NCBI GenBank assembly: GCA_001790855.1
Contig: MGDH01000004.1
Coordinates: 20,237-84,236, forward strand
Direction of reading: 5' to 3'
Origin: Candidatus Schekmanbacteria bacterium RIFCSPLOWO2_02_FULL_38_14
GTDB lineage: Bacteria > Schekmanbacteria > GWA2-38-11
DNA length: 64,000 nucleotides
The position numbers were made by a program, and so were the translations under genes. This document shows positions 1-8,051 of this stretch, in pieces. Positions within the stretch are counted from its first letter, which is position 1; every line of letters begins with the position of its first letter. Below the pieces are notes generated by a model that saw only the letters and a list, made by a program, of their open reading frames with translations, was not told the DNA's origin and ran no database searches.

Positions 1-2233
1 GCATCACCACGTCAAGGACGAGGAAATCTATTTTATCTTTATTCTCAATAAATTTTTTTATTGCATCATTCCCGTCAACTGCCTCAATCACCTTATAACC
101 ATATTCCTCAAGAATACTTTTTACAAACCCCCTGACTCCGCTGTCATCCTCTGCCACAAGCACTGTTTCTTTTCCAAATACTGAAACCGTCTTTTCTGCC
201 GCTTCTGTTTTCTCAACCTTAGATTCAGTTAATGGCAGATATATACTAAACCTTGTTTCCTTCCCGGGCTCGCTGTAGCAATTAATATAACCATTGTGCT
301 TCTTGATTATTCCGTAAGCCATTGACAGTCCAAGCCCTGTCCCTTTGCCAACCTCCTTGGTTGTAAAAAATGGTTCAAATACCTTTCCTATTGTTTCTCT
401 GTCCATACCAACACCTGTATCTGTAACAGAAATGCTGGCATACCTTCCGGTGTTCCCGTAGCCATAGGTTTTTTTGAATTTCTCATCCAGTTCCTTAATA
501 TTTGTGCTTATTGTTAAAACTCCTCCCTTTGGCATTGCATCCCTTGCATTTGTAACAAGATTCATCAATACCTGCTCCATCTGGCCAGAATCTGCCATCA
601 CAATAAGATTTTTATCTGCAAGGGTTAAATTAAGCTCAATATCCTCCCCAATAACCCTTCTAAGAAATTTCTCCATTCCTTTCACACTATCATTGATATT
701 TAACGGCCTCGAATCGGTTAATTGTTTTCTGCTGAAGGCAAGGAGACTCTGAATTAAATCAGCAGCCCTCTTTGAAGATTTAAATATCTGCTCAACATAA
801 TTACTTAACTGTTCATCTCCTCTGGTTTTAGAAGCAAGGATTTCACTATAACCTATTATTGCTGTAAGGATATTGTTAAAGTCATGCGCAATACCTCCTG
901 TAAGATTGCCAATCGCTTCCATCTTCTGCGCCTGACGGAGTTGGTTTTCAAGTTTTCTGTGCTCTGTAATATCTCTGGCAATCTCAAGTATATTCACTAC
1001 CTTCCCTTTTTCATCCTTTACAGGAAATGCCCGTAAATCCCACTTCCTGCCATCAGGGCTTACATTTTCTAAATTTTCTATATTCCCTGTCTGAAAGCTC
1101 ATCAAAACAGGGCATTTAGCACAAGGAATTGAACGTTTATGCCACAATTCATAACAATGCTTTCCCTCTATATCTGAAACCTCTATACCCAAACCCTCTG
1201 CAGCTCCACGATTTGCCCAGATTATTTTCAGGTCAGGATTCTGTAAAACCAGCGTGTCAGGAATAGCATCAAGCAATGTATTAAATTCCTGAAACAGCCT
1301 CCGGTATTTTTTTTCACTTTCAATAAGCACCTCCTCTGCCTCTCTGCGCCTGGTTTCAGCGATATCAATTTCTCTTCCAATCACACGAGATATTTTCGAT
1401 ATGAGGAAAGAGGCAATAATCAACGAAAGGATTGCCACTAATGATGATAGCAATGTATGGCTGGTTACCCGCGATAAAAATATATTTTCCAGCAAATGAC
1501 CAAGCATGATAATGACAAGAACAAATGGAAGGAATGCCCGCATCATACGGGAATAAACTGATGAACCGATGAATAATTTTGTTGGCCAGCAGGCTGAACC
1601 CTGAGAAAAAATAATTCCCAAGCCAAAAAATACAAAAGCGATTCCTGTTGTAAGCGCTACCGGTATTACTTTCCCGCCATATAATAACGGGCTTCCATAC
1701 AAATAACCTATCAATACTATAAAACCTATAAGAACTACAGCAACAGCAAGCTCTCCTGACAGATTTCTGACCCTTTCTCTGTTTTTTGATGAGGCGAAAA
1801 GCATTAACAGAAGCGCCAAACCGGATAGTAAAAAAAGAGAAGCCGTAATTGGCGACATTCTACCTATTAAAACTTCACCAAATCTTTCCGGCTCAGGAAC
1901 AAACAGGTTTTCAATATCAAAACCTGTTAAGCCAAAAAAATTGCCAGCTATAATAGAATTCATAAGTAAAGACAGAAATACGTTAATTCTGGAAATTATC
2001 TTGCCAAAATTACTCAATGGCAGACGTGCATGAAAAAACAATGCGCTGCTCAACAGGATAAACGACATAGCAGTGCTTGGAGCCATTGGAATATATTTAT
2101 TGCTGATTCTTGTAATGATAAGGAAATTAGTCATCCAGCCTGCAATCGCAAGCAAACTGAAGCCTACTGTTACTGCAATGCACAGCAGTGAAAGTTTTTT
2201 TATTGTAGACTCAGAATGGATATCATCGCTCAT
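1..2233 (-). CDS. Hybrid sensor histidine kinase (7TM-like, PAS, HisKA, HATPase, receiver), partial
   Basis: Two-component sensor that autophosphorylates on His and passes phosphate to its own receiver domain. The reading frame starts at an ATG at 2233 with GGAG just upstream and stays open to base 1, where the gene leaves the window. The N-terminal ~280 residues contain several hydrophobic segments (membrane sensor). A PAS domain with a CAKCP cysteine pair follows. The HisKA motif is GGIAHDFNN with phospho-acceptor His at about residue 450. The ATPase domain shows NLVTNARDAM, DTGVGM and GTGLGLS. The receiver ends the visible part with acceptor Asp (LVLDVVM) at about residue 741. The signal is unknown; no adjacent regulator gene is visible in the window. 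Confidence 0.93.
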   Translation of the reverse strand, partial: MSDDIHSESTIKKLSLLCIAVTVGFSLLAIAGWMTNFLIITRISNKYIPMAPSTAMSFILLSSALFFHARLPLSNFGKIISRINVFLSLLMNSIIAGNFFGLTGFDIENLFVPEPERFGEVLIGRMSPITASLFLLSGLALLLMLFASSKNRERVRNLSGELAVAVVLIGFIVLIGYLYGSPLLYGGKVIPVALTTGIAFVFFGLGIIFSQGSACWPTKLFIGSSVYSRMMRAFLPFVLVIIMLGHLLENIFLSRVTSHTLLSSLVAILSLIIASFLISKISRVIGREIDIAETRRREAEEVLIESEKKYRRLFQEFNTLLDAIPDTLVLQNPDLKIIWANRGAAEGLGIEVSDIEGKHCYELWHKRSIPCAKCPVLMSFQTGNIENLENVSPDGRKWDLRAFPVKDEKGKVVNILEIARDITEHRKLENQLRQAQKMEAIGNLTGGIAHDFNNILTAIIGYSEILASKTRGDEQLSNYVEQIFKSSKRAADLIQSLLAFSRKQLTDSRPLNINDSVKGMEKFLRRVIGEDIELNLTLADKNLIVMADSGQMEQVLMNLVTNARDAMPKGGVLTISTNIKELDEKFKKTYGYGNTGRYASISVTDTGVGMDRETIGKVFEPFFTTKEVGKGTGLGLSMAYGIIKKHNGYINCYSEPGKETRFSIYLPLTESKVEKTEAAEKTVSVFGKETVLVAEDDSGVRGFVKSILEEYGYKVIEAVDGNDAIKKFIENKDKIDFLVLDVVM

Positions 2234-2328
2234 AAACATTCTCCATTCCCCGGAAGGTTCTCCTGCAACAGGAAGTGTTTCAGAAGTATTATAAAGCAAA
2301 AAAATTTTGAGAATTTTCTTTGGTAGGA

Positions 2329-2357
2329 ATCTTACAACAACATATCCCCGATGTCAA
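2329..2357 (-). promoter_or_regulatory. Sigma70-type promoter of the sensor kinase
   Basis: On the minus strand TTGACA (2357-2352) is followed after 17 bases by TAAGAT (2334-2329). Predicted start is about 90 bases before the kinase ATG at 2233. The -35 is perfect and the -10 matches 4 of 6 bases. Prediction from sequence only. Confidence 0.55.
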
Positions 2358-2473
2358 CTACATGCTATCCGCCAACAATTGCCTGTTTTTTAATACCTTT
2401 ATCCAAGACATTCCCTGCCTTTCTTGAAAACCCCTGTATTGAAAACGGTGTTTGAAAAAGAGAATTTCAGAAA

Positions 2474-2656
2474 TCAAAACTCCGCCTTGAACCCAACATC
2501 AAAAACCTGACTGCAGTTAGGACAGATTAGTTTTATTTTATATTTTGACTTTTCACTTCTTCCAGACCTTTCAAACATTATGTGAAAACCGTTTCTATAG
2601 CCGCATTTAGGGCAGACCTTGAAGCTTTTCCCTATTTTTTTCTTAACTGCCTTCAT
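2474..2656 (-). CDS. Small zinc-ribbon protein
   Basis: 60-residue basic protein with two Cys pairs, CPKCGYRNG at about residues 15-23 and CPNC at about 45-48, the pattern of a single treble-clef/zinc-ribbon fold. The ATG is preceded by AAGGA. There is no partner domain. It lies downstream of the metal transport genes on the same strand but separated by about 190 bases, so co-transcription is uncertain. A nucleic-acid- or protein-binding role is possible; no specific function can be assigned. Confidence 0.75.
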   Translation of the reverse strand: MKAVKKKIGKSFKVCPKCGYRNGFHIMFERSGRSEKSKYKIKLICPNCSQVFDVGFKAEF

Positions 2657-2768
2657 AAAAATATCCTTTTAATAAAATACTAACTACTGTTCACTGACTA
2701 CTTATTTCAAACTCACAGCTTTTTTATCCCCAGCTCCTTCATCTTTCTCCAGTTCGACTTTCGACTTT

Positions 2769-2861
2769 TTAAAGTATCCAGTCCGGTTTCAGATGTTTGA
2801 AGCTTTCAAACTGGACAAGCGCCATGTAGATACCAAAAAGTGTTATTAGAATCCAGGCAAT
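2769..2861 (-). pseudogene. C-terminal remnant of a second copy of the downstream metal transporter
   Basis: Immediately after the stop of the transporter at 2846-3631, in another frame, the sequence reads ITLFGIYMALVQF followed by about 15 more residues and a TAA at 2771-2769. This parallels the transporter's own C-terminus, IAIFGLYMALEEL. No start codon or upstream body is present. The likely explanation is a former tandem duplicate whose 5' part was deleted; alternatively the two tails reflect a frameshift-type replacement of the C-terminus. Confidence 0.5.
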
Positions 2862-3631
2862 CCAAATCCATAAATATGATTAAGTTCCTCCAACGCCATA
2901 TAAAGGCCAAAAATAGCTATCAGAACCCCACTAATCCTTGTAAACATAACTTCATATTTTTCCTGATTCAACTTCTTCAAAAACATTGAAGCCCTGCCAA
3001 TAAAATAGGTCATTATCAAAACAACAAGCGTAGTAGCTATAGCGTAGGCTAAAAAAATTAACACACTGGAAAGAATGCTATCTGATTTAAGAGCTAATGT
3101 ATACATTGGTAGAGTAGCAGGACACGGGAGAATCATATTGATAAAGCTTAGCGAAAACATTCCCCAGTAGATTCCGTGTTTAAATTTTTTCTTGCCTGGC
3201 TTTGCAGGTTTTTCTCTGTGGTCTTTGCTGTGGCTGTGGCTGGTTTCATGGCTATGGCTATGTCCATGGTCATGGTCGTGGTCATCATGTTCGTGGTCAA
3301 AATGAAGCCACGTCGGCTTAAATATTAGAATAATTCCAAGAATAATCAGAATACCTGCTGTGCCTGCCCCCATGTAAGCACTCCAGTTCATAGGGATGAA
3401 ATCACCTATAACACCAAAAGCTATCCCTAAAAGAATACAGGCAACAGTCGTTCCAGCGCAAAACATTAAACTTATATAGAACAGCTTTTTCATAGTCTTT
3501 GCAGTTATTGCAAAAGGCGCTAATATAGGCCATGAATGTTCACACGGACTTAAGCCATGGAGAAGCCCAAGAAGTATGGGCAGTCCTAACAGCCCCAAAA
3601 TAGAAGTAAAATTAGAAATCACACCGTTCAT
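2846..3631 (-). CDS. Polytopic metal/thiol transporter of the SafE/NicO/CcdA-like type with His-rich loop
   Basis: 261-residue membrane protein built as two similar halves of about three helices. The first half has the motif GLLHGLSPCEHSWP and the second FINMILPCPATLP, i.e. one Pro-Cys per half, as in CcdA/LysE-superfamily proteins. Between the halves lies a cytosolic loop of about 45 residues rich in His-Asp (HDHDHGHSHSH), typical of nickel, cobalt or zinc carriers. It follows the P1B ATPase gene on the same strand, so a role in moving the same metal is inferred. SafE, UreH and NicO families cannot be separated by eye. ATG at 3631 is preceded by AAGGG. Confidence 0.75.
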   Translation of the reverse strand: MNGVISNFTSILGLLGLPILLGLLHGLSPCEHSWPILAPFAITAKTMKKLFYISLMFCAGTTVACILLGIAFGVIGDFIPMNWSAYMGAGTAGILIILGIILIFKPTWLHFDHEHDDHDHDHGHSHSHETSHSHSKDHREKPAKPGKKKFKHGIYWGMFSLSFINMILPCPATLPMYTLALKSDSILSSVLIFLAYAIATTLVVLIMTYFIGRASMFLKKLNQEKYEVMFTRISGVLIAIFGLYMALEELNHIYGFGLPGF

Positions 3632-3650
3632 AAAATTTTCCCTTTCGTAA

Positions 3651-3733
3651 AAAAGGGTTCAAGGGGTCTAGGGTTCTAGGATTTAAGTGAAAATCAAATC
3701 CCAACCCTCGAACCCTTGAATCCTCGAACCCCT
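3651..3733. repeat. GGGTTCAAGG stem-loop repeat (family B)
   Basis: Imperfect inverted repeat: AAAGGGTTCAAGGGGTCTAG on the left and CGAACCCTTGAATCCTCGAA on the right, around an AT-rich core. Related copies lie at 5687-5800, 37485-37522, 45988-46160, 51080-51175 and 62691-62833, and a half copy at 29928-29960. Confidence 0.75.
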
Positions 3734-3735
3734 GA

Positions 3736-5673
3736 TTAATCTTTATACTTGTACCCTATCAGCCTTGATGAATTCCCTACAACAACCAGAGAGCCTATGT
3801 TGTGAACAACTGCCCCTGCAACAGGACCTATTGTTCCAAAAGATGCAAGGAGAAGGGCAAAGGCATTTATGGCTATAGAAATAGCAAGGCTCTGTTTTAT
3901 AATCTGGACAGTCTTCCTGCTAAGAGCGATCCCTTCCGTCACTTTTGCTATATCATCAGAGACAAGTGCAATATGGGCTGCTTCAATTGCTGCATCAGTT
4001 CCGATTGCGCCCATTGCAATGCCAACATCTGCCATCGCAAGGGCCGGAGCATCATTTATTCCGTCTCCAACCATTGCAACCCTCTCTCCGCTATCTTTTA
4101 ATTTTTTGATGTAATCAACCTTTCCTTCAGGCAAAAGGTCAGCTACAATCTCGTCAAACCCGGCACCCCTTGCAGTAGCCTCAGCAGCTTTTTTGTTATC
4201 TCCGGTAAGAAGTATTACCTTTTTTATTCCAAGAGACCTGATATCTTTTACTGTCTGAAAAACTTCTTCCTTTATTTTATCAGCTATGCTTATACCCCCT
4301 ATTATTCTGTTATCTCTTGAAACAAGGACTGATGTTTTCCCATCATCAAGCTCTCTGTTTATGAACTCATTTGCCTCATCAGGAATATCTACTCCCATTT
4401 CTTCATAAAGCCTTGTGTTTCCAACAAGTATTCTTTCTCCAAAAGCCATGGCTTCAACTCCCTTTCCAACAATTGCTCTTGTCTTTTCAGGAGACGGAAC
4501 ACTTATTCCAGACTGCCCTGCTTTTTTAAGAATTGCCCCGCCAAGGGAATGTTCAGAATATTTTTCAGCAGTTGCAGCTATCTCCAGAACTTCAGACTCA
4601 GAAGCACTGTTAAACCCCTTAATATTTTTCACCTCAGGAGTCCCATAAGTAAGAGTCCCTGTTTTATCAAACACAAAGGCTGAAAGCTTTCCCATTGCTT
4701 CAAGTGTTGCCCCGCCCTTAATTAAAATCCCTTTTCTTGCTGCATTGCCTATCCCTGCAACAACTGCTGTTGGAGTAGCTATTACAAGGGCACACGGGCA
4801 GGCAACTACAAGCACAGTAACAGCCCTCAGAACACTCCCTGTCAGCAAATATACCATTATGGCAAGTGTTAACATTGATGGTGTAAACCAGGTTGAGAAC
4901 CTGTCAGCAATTCTTTCAATTGGTGGTTTTGATGCCTGCGCTTTTTTCACAAGCTCAATTATCTTTGAAAGAGTCGTATCCTTTCCAATCTTTGTTGTTT
5001 TAATTATCAGAACCCCTGCCCTGTTTATTGTCCCTCCGAAAACCTCATCACCCATCTTTTTGTAGACTGCCATTGATTCTCCGGTGATTGATGCCTGGTC
5101 AACCTCACCTTCTCCAACATCAATTATACCGTCAACAGGTATCCTTTCACCGGGTTTTACAACCACAAGGTCGCCAACCACGACTTCATCTATATCAACA
5201 ACTGCTTCTTCCCTTCCCCTTATGACTGTTGCTGTTTCAGGAGATAATTCCATCAACTTTCTTATTGCCTGTCCTGTTCTTGCAATGGTTATATCCTCAA
5301 GGAGTTCTCCAACATTCATCATCAGGACAACAATTGCGCCTGCAAGGTATTCGCCAACCCGGATTGATGCAAAAAGAGCACACGCAACAAGAACCTCTGC
5401 ATTGAGCTTTCTGTTTTCTATTGTTGAGATTATTGCATTTTTGACTATTGGATAACCGCTTAAAACAATTGCAACAAAAGAGAGGTTAATCCCAAAAGTG
5501 GTTTTATCAGAGCCTGAAATCCAGCTTGCAATTATAAAAATCACGGAAAGAACCGGGCTTAAAAAATCTTCCCATCTTTTAACAGCCTCTTCGAGCCCTC
5601 TGTGAGATTTATTCTCACGGGAATGCGAAGAAGCTGCCATCTCAATCAGACATTCCCTTGCTACATCATGCAT
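3736..5673 (-). CDS. P1B-type heavy-metal translocating ATPase
   Basis: Membrane pump that exports a transition metal using ATP. Visible in order: four N-terminal helices, TGES actuator loop (~residue 200), CPC metal-binding motif in TM6 (~295), DKTGTLT phosphorylation site (~340), GDGINDAP hinge, and a C-terminal HNIGSLVVVGNSSRL helix. The HN..GS and NSS residues differ from the copper and classic Zn/Cd subclasses and resemble CtpC-like or cobalt/zinc/manganese pumps. There is no N-terminal HMA domain; a His-rich partner is encoded next door. I place the start at the ATG at 5673 (MHDV), which has GGAG five bases upstream, rather than the TTG at 5688. The metal is not determinable from sequence. 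Confidence 0.93.
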   Translation of the reverse strand: MHDVARECLIEMAASSHSRENKSHRGLEEAVKRWEDFLSPVLSVIFIIASWISGSDKTTFGINLSFVAIVLSGYPIVKNAIISTIENRKLNAEVLVACALFASIRVGEYLAGAIVVLMMNVGELLEDITIARTGQAIRKLMELSPETATVIRGREEAVVDIDEVVVGDLVVVKPGERIPVDGIIDVGEGEVDQASITGESMAVYKKMGDEVFGGTINRAGVLIIKTTKIGKDTTLSKIIELVKKAQASKPPIERIADRFSTWFTPSMLTLAIMVYLLTGSVLRAVTVLVVACPCALVIATPTAVVAGIGNAARKGILIKGGATLEAMGKLSAFVFDKTGTLTYGTPEVKNIKGFNSASESEVLEIAATAEKYSEHSLGGAILKKAGQSGISVPSPEKTRAIVGKGVEAMAFGERILVGNTRLYEEMGVDIPDEANEFINRELDDGKTSVLVSRDNRIIGGISIADKIKEEVFQTVKDIRSLGIKKVILLTGDNKKAAEATARGAGFDEIVADLLPEGKVDYIKKLKDSGERVAMVGDGINDAPALAMADVGIAMGAIGTDAAIEAAHIALVSDDIAKVTEGIALSRKTVQIIKQSLAISIAINAFALLLASFGTIGPVAGAVVHNIGSLVVVGNSSRLIGYKYKD

Positions 5674-5686
5674 ATCTGCTCCAAAC

Positions 5687-5800
5687 AAAAGGGTTCAAGG
5701 ATTCGAGGGTTCAAGGAAAATACAAAGTAAAAAAATAAAAATATGGGGTTTGGGTTTATCTCACTTGATCCCTGGAATCCTTGACCCCTTGAACCCTTTT
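5687..5800. repeat. GGGTTCAAGG stem-loop repeat (family B)
   Basis: Left arm AAAGGGTTCAAGGATTCGAG, right arm TGACCCCTTGAACCCTTTTA, about 60 AT-rich bases between. It fills most of the gap between the His-rich protein and the ATPase. It could fold in the mRNA between the two genes. Confidence 0.75.
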
Positions 5801-5803
5801 ACT

Positions 5804-6508
5804 TCACTTATTCCACGAAAAATCCAATCTCAAAAAACTGCCAAGCAGAATTAAAAACAGAGTCACTGCCACATAGAACATCTGCCCATAAATCATGGCA
5901 ATTATTAAAACAAGACTCACCGCCAAATCAGCATTAAATCTCTTTTCAATAATACCTCTTATAACTGAATTCTTTACCAGAGGGAAAAGTCCAATTACTG
6001 AAGCCATTACAAGAAACCCCCTGCCAAGAGTTCCACCCACCACACCAAGCCCGCTCAAAGCTGTCAGCAATCCGACAACAATAAGGGCAAACCAGTCCCT
6101 TGCAGGGTTATTGAACCATTTGTGTACAACGCTTGCCTCCTCCCTGTGGTGAACATGGTGATGAGAATGTAAAAGCTGGTGGCCATGATCATGAAGATGT
6201 TCAAAAGCCCTGTCAGAAAAAGTATCTCTCGGATGATTGTGATGGTGCTCATCCTCGTCTTCGTGGGCATGGTATTCTTCTTCTTCATGGTTGGAGTCGT
6301 GGTCATGACCTTGGTAATCCTCTTGTTCGCCGTGGTCGTGTTCTTCATCATCCTCATGCACATGCCTGAGTTCATAACCAGGATATTTTGATGCAAGCTT
6401 TTCATCGTGGTCATGCTCGTCTCCATGAGAATGATGAGACTTCTTACTCACATGTTTTTTCTTTGACCCTTTATCTTCAAACAAAGAATCTCTTTTGACA
6501 TCATGCAT
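5804..6508 (-). CDS. His-rich membrane protein resembling the N-terminal membrane domain of a P1B ATPase
   Basis: 234 residues from the ATG at 6508 (AGGAG eight bases upstream). Residues ~15-130 are extremely His/Asp/Glu rich, with HDHDEK- and HHNH-type runs, a probable metal-binding region. The last ~100 residues hold about four hydrophobic helices. The segment LFPLVKNSVIRGIIEKRFNA lines up with GYPIVKNAIISTIENRKLNA in the ATPase encoded next; both proteins also begin MHDVxR. There is no actuator, CPC or phosphorylation domain. I infer a duplicated front end of the ATPase now acting as a separate metal-binding subunit. Function untested; the similarity is seen directly. Confidence 0.8.
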   Translation of the reverse strand: MHDVKRDSLFEDKGSKKKHVSKKSHHSHGDEHDHDEKLASKYPGYELRHVHEDDEEHDHGEQEDYQGHDHDSNHEEEEYHAHEDEDEHHHNHPRDTFSDRAFEHLHDHGHQLLHSHHHVHHREEASVVHKWFNNPARDWFALIVVGLLTALSGLGVVGGTLGRGFLVMASVIGLFPLVKNSVIRGIIEKRFNADLAVSLVLIIAMIYGQMFYVAVTLFLILLGSFLRLDFSWNK

Positions 6509-6540
6509 GGCTAATTCTCCTGAATATTTCATTAACATTA

Positions 6541-6616
6541 AAGGACAGCCAAGACGGCTATCCTACATTAGTAAATAATTTATTCTAAACCAGTAGGACA
6601 GGCGTCCCGCCTGTCA
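6541..6616. repeat. REPIN-like doublet of GGACAGG palindromes (family D)
   Basis: Two adjacent palindromes: AGGACAGCC-AAGAC-GGCTATCCT and TAGGACAGGCGTCCCGCCTGTC, 30 AT-rich bases apart. A related doublet is at 58673-58730. Confidence 0.6.
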
Positions 6617-6627
6617 TGTTATAATAT

Positions 6628-7821
6628 TTATTTTGCACCTTGAACCTTTGCTTTTTTCTTCGTAGCTTTTGCCTTTACTTTTTCAAGTTTAATTAGCTTC
6701 CCCTTCTTCTTTTCAGCCGCACTCTTTTCTTCCATCTCTTTAGCATATTCCATTACCTGTTTGAATTTCTCAACACCCAGTGCTGCATTTTCAAATGGAG
6801 TCCTTCTCATCCTGAACCCTAAAGTCATCTCACTTGCAAGCCTGATGTCATCTTCGTTGACCTCTGTCCTGCTATCATAGGCAGCCTTTGCCTTTGAACC
6901 TCTTGTTATGATTATGTCAGGCCTGTGACCGTCAACATCAAGTTCTATGCACATCCTTGCTATTATTCTCAGAAAATGCTTATCCATATTAACTTTTGGA
7001 AGCAGTTCCTTTGCATGAATTATACGCTTTGTTATATCCCTGTTTGCAATCTCATATTTTTCTTTAAAAAGAATTGGATCCTTTTCAAACTCCTGAATAT
7101 GCTTTACAATCTGAAGTCTGCTGTTCAAATCATGGACCCCTTTTACCGCAACGTGGAATGCCATGCGGTCATGGAGCTGAGGCCTCAATTCCCCTTCATC
7201 AGGATTCATTGTGCCAACAAGCATAAAACTTGCAGGATGGGAAACCGATACCCCTTCCCTTTCAACAATGTTGACTCCCATTGCCGCAGAATCAAGAAGC
7301 ACATCCATTACATGGTCATCAAGAAGGTTAATGTTGTCAATATAGAGAATCCCGCGGTTTGCTTCAGCAAGTATTCCAACATCAAGGGCTTTAACTCCCT
7401 CTTTGATAGCTCTTTCTATGTTCAGAGTTCCGACAACCCTGTCCTCAGTTGCACCAACAGGAAGCTCTGCTATGTGCATCTTCTGCATCACAGATGGAAG
7501 TTTCTCCCCCTTCTCAAATTTTGACCTGCATATAGAGCACATCTTGCTTATATCCCTTGCGTCACATCTGAATTTGCAGTTCTTCACCACTTCTATTTCA
7601 GGAAGAACATCTGCAAGTCCCCTCACAGCCACTGTCTTGCCGCTCCCTCTCTCCCCTCTTACGAGTACTCCCCCAATCTGTGGATTGATGGCATTAAGGA
7701 TTAAGGCTAACTTCATCTTCTCCTGCCCTATTATTGCTGAAAAGGGAAAATTGGTCCTTCCTGTTGTAAATCTCTTTGATTCAGTTTCATGTTTTTCTAA
7801 AGCTAAGGCTTTCTTTGACAT
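6628..7821 (-). CDS. Mg-chelatase subunit I-like AAA+ protein, probably catalytically inactive
   Basis: Third AAA+ paralogue of the chelatase locus. From the ATG at 7821 (GGAGG seven bases upstream; an earlier in-frame ATG at 7848 has no such site) it has 397 residues. Walker A GERGSGKT is at ~56-63 and the Cys cluster CKFRC...CSIC at ~83-98, as in the other two. Walker B reads LYIDNIN, with Asn where the paralogues have the catalytic Glu (LYVDEIN), and SHPASF replaces SHPSRF. It ends in a Lys/Ala-rich tail of ~40 residues not present in the 361-residue paralogue. It may bind but not hydrolyse ATP, like many D subunits. It sits last in the chelatase run, separated from the next by a family A repeat. 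Confidence 0.88.
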   Translation of the reverse strand: MSKKALALEKHETESKRFTTGRTNFPFSAIIGQEKMKLALILNAINPQIGGVLVRGERGSGKTVAVRGLADVLPEIEVVKNCKFRCDARDISKMCSICRSKFEKGEKLPSVMQKMHIAELPVGATEDRVVGTLNIERAIKEGVKALDVGILAEANRGILYIDNINLLDDHVMDVLLDSAAMGVNIVEREGVSVSHPASFMLVGTMNPDEGELRPQLHDRMAFHVAVKGVHDLNSRLQIVKHIQEFEKDPILFKEKYEIANRDITKRIIHAKELLPKVNMDKHFLRIIARMCIELDVDGHRPDIIITRGSKAKAAYDSRTEVNEDDIRLASEMTLGFRMRRTPFENAALGVEKFKQVMEYAKEMEEKSAAEKKKGKLIKLEKVKAKATKKKAKVQGAK

Positions 7822-7875
7822 TACTTCTCCTCCAAATTTCTTGTACATAGAAATTTATTAAAAATTCCCGACTAT

Positions 7876-7992
7876 GTCATTGCGAGGAGCAAAGCGACGA
7901 AGCAATCTCATCTTTTAGCTGTTAGCTGACAGCTGTCAGCTTTTCAATGAGATTGCCACGCCCATTCGGTAAGCTCATGGGCTCGCAATGAC
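7876..7992. repeat. TCATTGCGAGG stem-loop repeat (family A)
   Basis: Inverted repeat with GTCATTGCGAGGAGC at the left and GGGCTCGCAATGAC at the right; the interior carries GCAATCTC/GAGATTGC and a nested AGCTGACAGCTGTCAGCT palindrome. Other copies: 20966-21127, 22500-22595, 34906-34972, 50004-50176, 56935-57040 (half), 61221-61307, 63823-63927. Confidence 0.85.
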
Positions 7993-8051
7993 ACCATCAA
8001 AAACAAAATTTTTCATTAACCTTGCTAATTTCATAAAATCCTAAATTATAT

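Noticed and set aside
3802..5455. Plus-strand open frames opposite the P1B ATPase
   Set aside because: They are antisense shadows of a fully motif-supported gene and have no recognisable protein features.
6064..6426. Met/Thr-rich open frames overlapping the His-rich protein
   Set aside because: Low-complexity HDH codons read in other frames give such text; no ribosome site and no domain.
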